A stretch of 64,000 nt of DNA from Actinomadura cremea. Its GTDB lineage: Bacteria > Actinomycetota > Actinomycetes > Streptosporangiales > Streptosporangiaceae. The notes below the pieces were generated by a model. The model worked only from the letters and a program-made list of their open reading frames with translations, was not told the origin of the DNA and made no database searches. Position numbers and translations under genes: made by a program. The stretch is taken from NCBI RefSeq assembly GCF_014648495.1, contig NZ_BMRF01000005.1, positions 372,001-436,000 of the forward strand. Reading direction: 5' to 3'. This document shows positions 62,033-64,000 of the stretch, piece after piece (position 1 is the stretch's first letter; every line of letters starts with the position of its first letter).

Positions 62033-63436
62033 TCATCCCACGCCGGTCTCCTCCAGGGGCAAGGGCTCCACGACCCGTCCGGACGACCGCCGCACGAACA
62101 CCCACCCGGCCAGCACCACCGCGACCCAGCCGGCCATCACGTACAGCGCCACCCGCGTGTCCGCATCCCACGCGATCGTCACGACCACGAAGGCGAAGAA
62201 CCCCAGAACGACCCAGTTCGAATACGGCGCCCACGGCATCCGATAGGAGGACCGGACCTTCACCCGCCGCCGGTACGCCAGGTGAGCCACGAGGATCACC
62301 GTCCACACCAGGATGATCCCGCCGGTCGACACCGAGGTGATGTACTGGAACGCCTTCTCCGGCGCCACAGCGTTGACGACGACACCGACGCCCATCACCA
62401 GCGCCGAGATCACCACGGTCAGCACCGGCACCCCGCGCCCGTTCAGCTTCGCCAGCGCCCGCGGCCCGTCCCCGTTCACCCCGGTGGTCCGCAGCATCCG
62501 CGACGTCGAGTACAGCCCGCCCGCGTTGCACGACGACAGCGCCGCCGTCAGCACCACGAAGTTGACGATGTCGCCCCCGCCCGGAATGCCGATCCGGTCG
62601 AACGCCAGCACGAACGGGCTCGCGCCCCCCTTGAACGCCGTCCAGGGAACGACCGCGAGAATGACCAGCAGCGACCCCAGATAGAAGAGGGCGAACCGCA
62701 CCGGAAGTGCATTGATCGCCCGCGGGATGTTCTTCTCCGGGTCCTTCGCCTCACTGGCGGTGACACCCACCAGCTCGACGCCCAGATACGCGAAAACGAC
62801 CATCTGCAGGGTCATCAGCATCGCGCCGCCGCCCTCGGGGAAAAAGCCCCCGTGCGACCACAGGTTCGAGACGTTCGCCGTCGCCCCGGCGTCGCTGAAC
62901 CCGAAGGCCAGCACCCCCACCCCCACGAGGATCATCATCACGATCGCCGCGACCTTGATCATCGCGAACCAGAACTCCAGCTCCCCGAAGAGCTTCACCG
63001 AGATCAGGTTGACCGTGAACAGCACGAGCAGCGCCACCAGCGCCGTCTGCCACTGCTCGACCCCGGGCCACCACTTCTGCACGTACTGCCCGGCCGCCGT
63101 CAGCTCGGCCATCCCCGTCGTCACCCAGATGATCCAGTACGTCCAGGTCGTCGCGTACCCCCAGAACGGCCCCAGGAACTCCCGCGCGTACCCCGCGAAG
63201 CCCCCCTCCGTCCTCCGGTACGTCAGCAGCTCACCGAGCGCCCGCATGACGAAGAACAGCATCAGCCCCGCGAGCGCGTACGTCAGGATCAGGCTCGGCC
63301 CCGCCTTGGCGATGTTCGCCCCGGCCCCGAGGAACAGCCCCGTCCCGATCGTCCCGCCGATGGCGAGCATCTGGATCTGCCGCGTGCCGAGCCCACGTTG
63401 ATACCCCTCGGCCTGGTCAGGGAGCTTTTCGACCAT
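62033..63436 (-). CDS. Amino acid permease (APC superfamily)
   Basis: 467 residues, twelve hydrophobic helices. LAIGGTIGTGLFLGAG near the start, GFAGYAREFLGPFWGYATTW, and LELVGVTASEAKDP (as VELVGVTASEAKDP) are the amino-acid-transporter (AAT) family marks, similar to AnsP, GabP or CycA-type permeases. Symports an amino acid with protons; the substrate cannot be told. ATG at 63436. A leader of about 130 bases separates it from the tRNA promoter region. Confidence 0.9.
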   Translation of the reverse strand: MVEKLPDQAEGYQRGLGTRQIQMLAIGGTIGTGLFLGAGANIAKAGPSLILTYALAGLMLFFVMRALGELLTYRRTEGGFAGYAREFLGPFWGYATTWTYWIIWVTTGMAELTAAGQYVQKWWPGVEQWQTALVALLVLFTVNLISVKLFGELEFWFAMIKVAAIVMMILVGVGVLAFGFSDAGATANVSNLWSHGGFFPEGGGAMLMTLQMVVFAYLGVELVGVTASEAKDPEKNIPRAINALPVRFALFYLGSLLVILAVVPWTAFKGGASPFVLAFDRIGIPGGGDIVNFVVLTAALSSCNAGGLYSTSRMLRTTGVNGDGPRALAKLNGRGVPVLTVVISALVMGVGVVVNAVAPEKAFQYITSVSTGGIILVWTVILVAHLAYRRRVKVRSSYRMPWAPYSNWVVLGFFAFVVVTIAWDADTRVALYVMAGWVAVVLAGWVFVRRSSGRVVEPLPLEETGVG

Positions 63437-63572
63437 GCCTCCACCCCTCTCCGTCCGCGATGGCACACTCTCCGTGACAATCGGGACAGAGCAGGCACAG
63501 CACCCCGAGACCGAAACTCCACCCCCACGAGCACCATCCCCACCACAAGCCCCCGCACTCCCGCTAACCGAG

Positions 63573-63602
63573 TTGGCGCCACCCTCGGGCATCGCGTATG
63601 CT
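63573..63602 (+). promoter_or_regulatory. Candidate promoter of the tRNA pair
   Basis: TTGGCG (63573-63578), 18 bases, TATGCT (63597-63602), about 70 bases before tRNA-Asp. Fits a sigma-70-type promoter reasonably. Confidence 0.4.
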
Positions 63603-63672
63603 CTCGGACGTCGCCAAAGACCGGAACACCGGTCAAGACACACCGCCCGAGCCACTAGGCTCGGACACGCAA

Positions 63673-63747
63673 GGTCCTGTGGAGCAGTTAGGAGTGCTCG
63701 CCACCCTGTCAAGGTGGAGGCCGCGGGTTCAAATCCCGTCAGGACCG
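63673..63747 (+). tRNA. tRNA-Asp (GTC)
   Basis: Acceptor arms GGTCCTG and CAGGACC, anticodon loop CTGTCAA with GTC at 63708-63710, T-arm GGGTTCAAATCCC. The CCA end is encoded at 63748-63750. All arms pair well. Confidence 0.95.
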
Positions 63748-63750
63748 CCA

Positions 63751-63768
63751 GACGTGCGACAGCACGTC
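63751..63768 (+). other. Spacer hairpin between the two tRNA genes
   Basis: GACGTGC-GACA-GCACGTC forms a 7-bp perfect stem directly after the encoded CCA of tRNA-Asp. It could guide RNase cleavage of the joint precursor. Confidence 0.5.
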
Positions 63769-63770
63769 AT

Positions 63771-63844
63771 GGGCAGGTAGCTCAGTCGGTACGAGCGTCC
63801 GCCTGAAAAGCGGAAGGTCGGCGGTTCGACCCCGCCCCTGCCCA
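63771..63844 (+). tRNA. tRNA-Phe (GAA)
   Basis: Acceptor arms GGGCAGG and CCTGCCC, anticodon loop CTGAAAA with GAA at 63805-63807, T-arm GGCGGTTCGACCCCGCC. Only CC, not CCA, follows the discriminator A, so the 3' A must be added by the nucleotidyltransferase. Opposite-strand frames here are artefacts. Confidence 0.95.
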
Positions 63845-63930
63845 CCTTCACCCTCTGACCAGCGAGAACACCGGTAACGGATTGATCACCGTCGGTGTAC
63901 ACCGCTTGAACAGAGGAAAACTTTCTCCTG

Positions 63931-64000
63931 ATGGGTACCGCCCGTACGCGGCGTCCGAAGGACCTCCGAGCAGGCACCTTCCAGGCCGCGATCAACTCGT
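63931..64000 (+). CDS. Possible gene start cut by the window edge
   Basis: An ATG opens a basic frame (MGTARTRRPKDLRAGTFQAA) running off the right edge. AGAGGAAA lies 12 bases upstream. Too short to identify. The place just after tRNA-Phe is a common insertion point for mobile elements, but no integrase sequence is visible. Confidence 0.15.
   Translation, partial: MGTARTRRPKDLRAGTFQAAINS

Noticed and set aside
63729-63995. An 88-residue frame on the minus strand over tRNA-Phe containing GVEPPTFRFSGGRSYRLSYL
   Set aside because: This is the well-known false protein read from the antisense of tRNA-Phe.

Overview
The window is about 72% GC, densely coded, uses GTG and TTG starts freely, and carries developmental regulators typical of filamentous actinobacteria (bldC, a bldN-type ECF sigma factor, a bdtA-like HTH gene, an XRE/DUF397 pair). 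Together with the actinobacterial order of the hem, rex and bldN genes and the tiny ribosomal protein bS22, this points to a sporulating high-GC actinomycete. Protein style suggests Thermomonosporaceae/Actinomadura-like rather than Streptomyces, but this is an inference. No rRNA, CRISPR array, insertion sequence or phage module was seen.

Layout. 1-3.3 kb: end of a menaquinone block (menJ-like reductase, menG, DUF4229 protein, threonine dehydratase-like enzyme). 3.4-5.3 kb: bldC, then an accessory pair made of an anthrax-lethal-factor-like metallopeptidase and a small acidic protein. 5.4-9.6 kb: a System II cytochrome c maturation operon (resA-ccdA-resB-ccsB). 9.6-19.9 kb: histidine phosphatase, a Ser/Thr kinase with an Ala/Gly/His repeat, a LysR gene beside a decayed EamA transporter, hemL, a pseudokinase with an exported domain, a Tat-exported DUF2236 (Lcp/MpaB-like) protein with divergent TetR, and a primase/polymerase-domain protein. 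20-26 kb: hemB, hemD (fused to a methyltransferase), hemC, hemA and rex. 26.5-31.3 kb: glutaredoxin and membrane-ABM pair, bldN-type sigma factor with a very short downstream ORF, HAD, Nudix and SRPBCC genes. 31-41 kb: acyltransferase, epimerase, bS22, bdtA-like gene, phosphatase, acuC, esterase, proC, proline dehydrogenase, LCP ligase. 41-49 kb: ABC-2 exporter with TetR, sugar-phosphate isomerase-like protein, methyltransferase, hydrolase, radA and disA. 49-64 kb: mutY, an adenosine-deaminase-like gene, exported peptidase, DUF397/XRE pair, a CNB-cyclase-like protein, orphan histidine kinase, LysR, exported GDPD, a canonical class III cyclase, an amino acid permease, and tRNA-Asp and tRNA-Phe.

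The strongest functional theme is respiration: menaquinone tailoring, cytochrome c assembly, and the C5 haem pathway from glutamyl-tRNA to uroporphyrinogen III lie together with the NADH/NAD+ sensor Rex. A perfect Rex-type operator lies before menJ and an imperfect one before rex, so quinone and haem supply may answer to the same redox signal. The less ordinary material is the lethal-factor-like protease, the pseudokinase, the CNB-cyclase protein with a Cys/His-rich linker, four 11-bp-phased repeats upstream of an exported peptidase, and a bldN-type sigma gene followed by only a 61-codon ORF where a membrane anti-sigma factor is expected.
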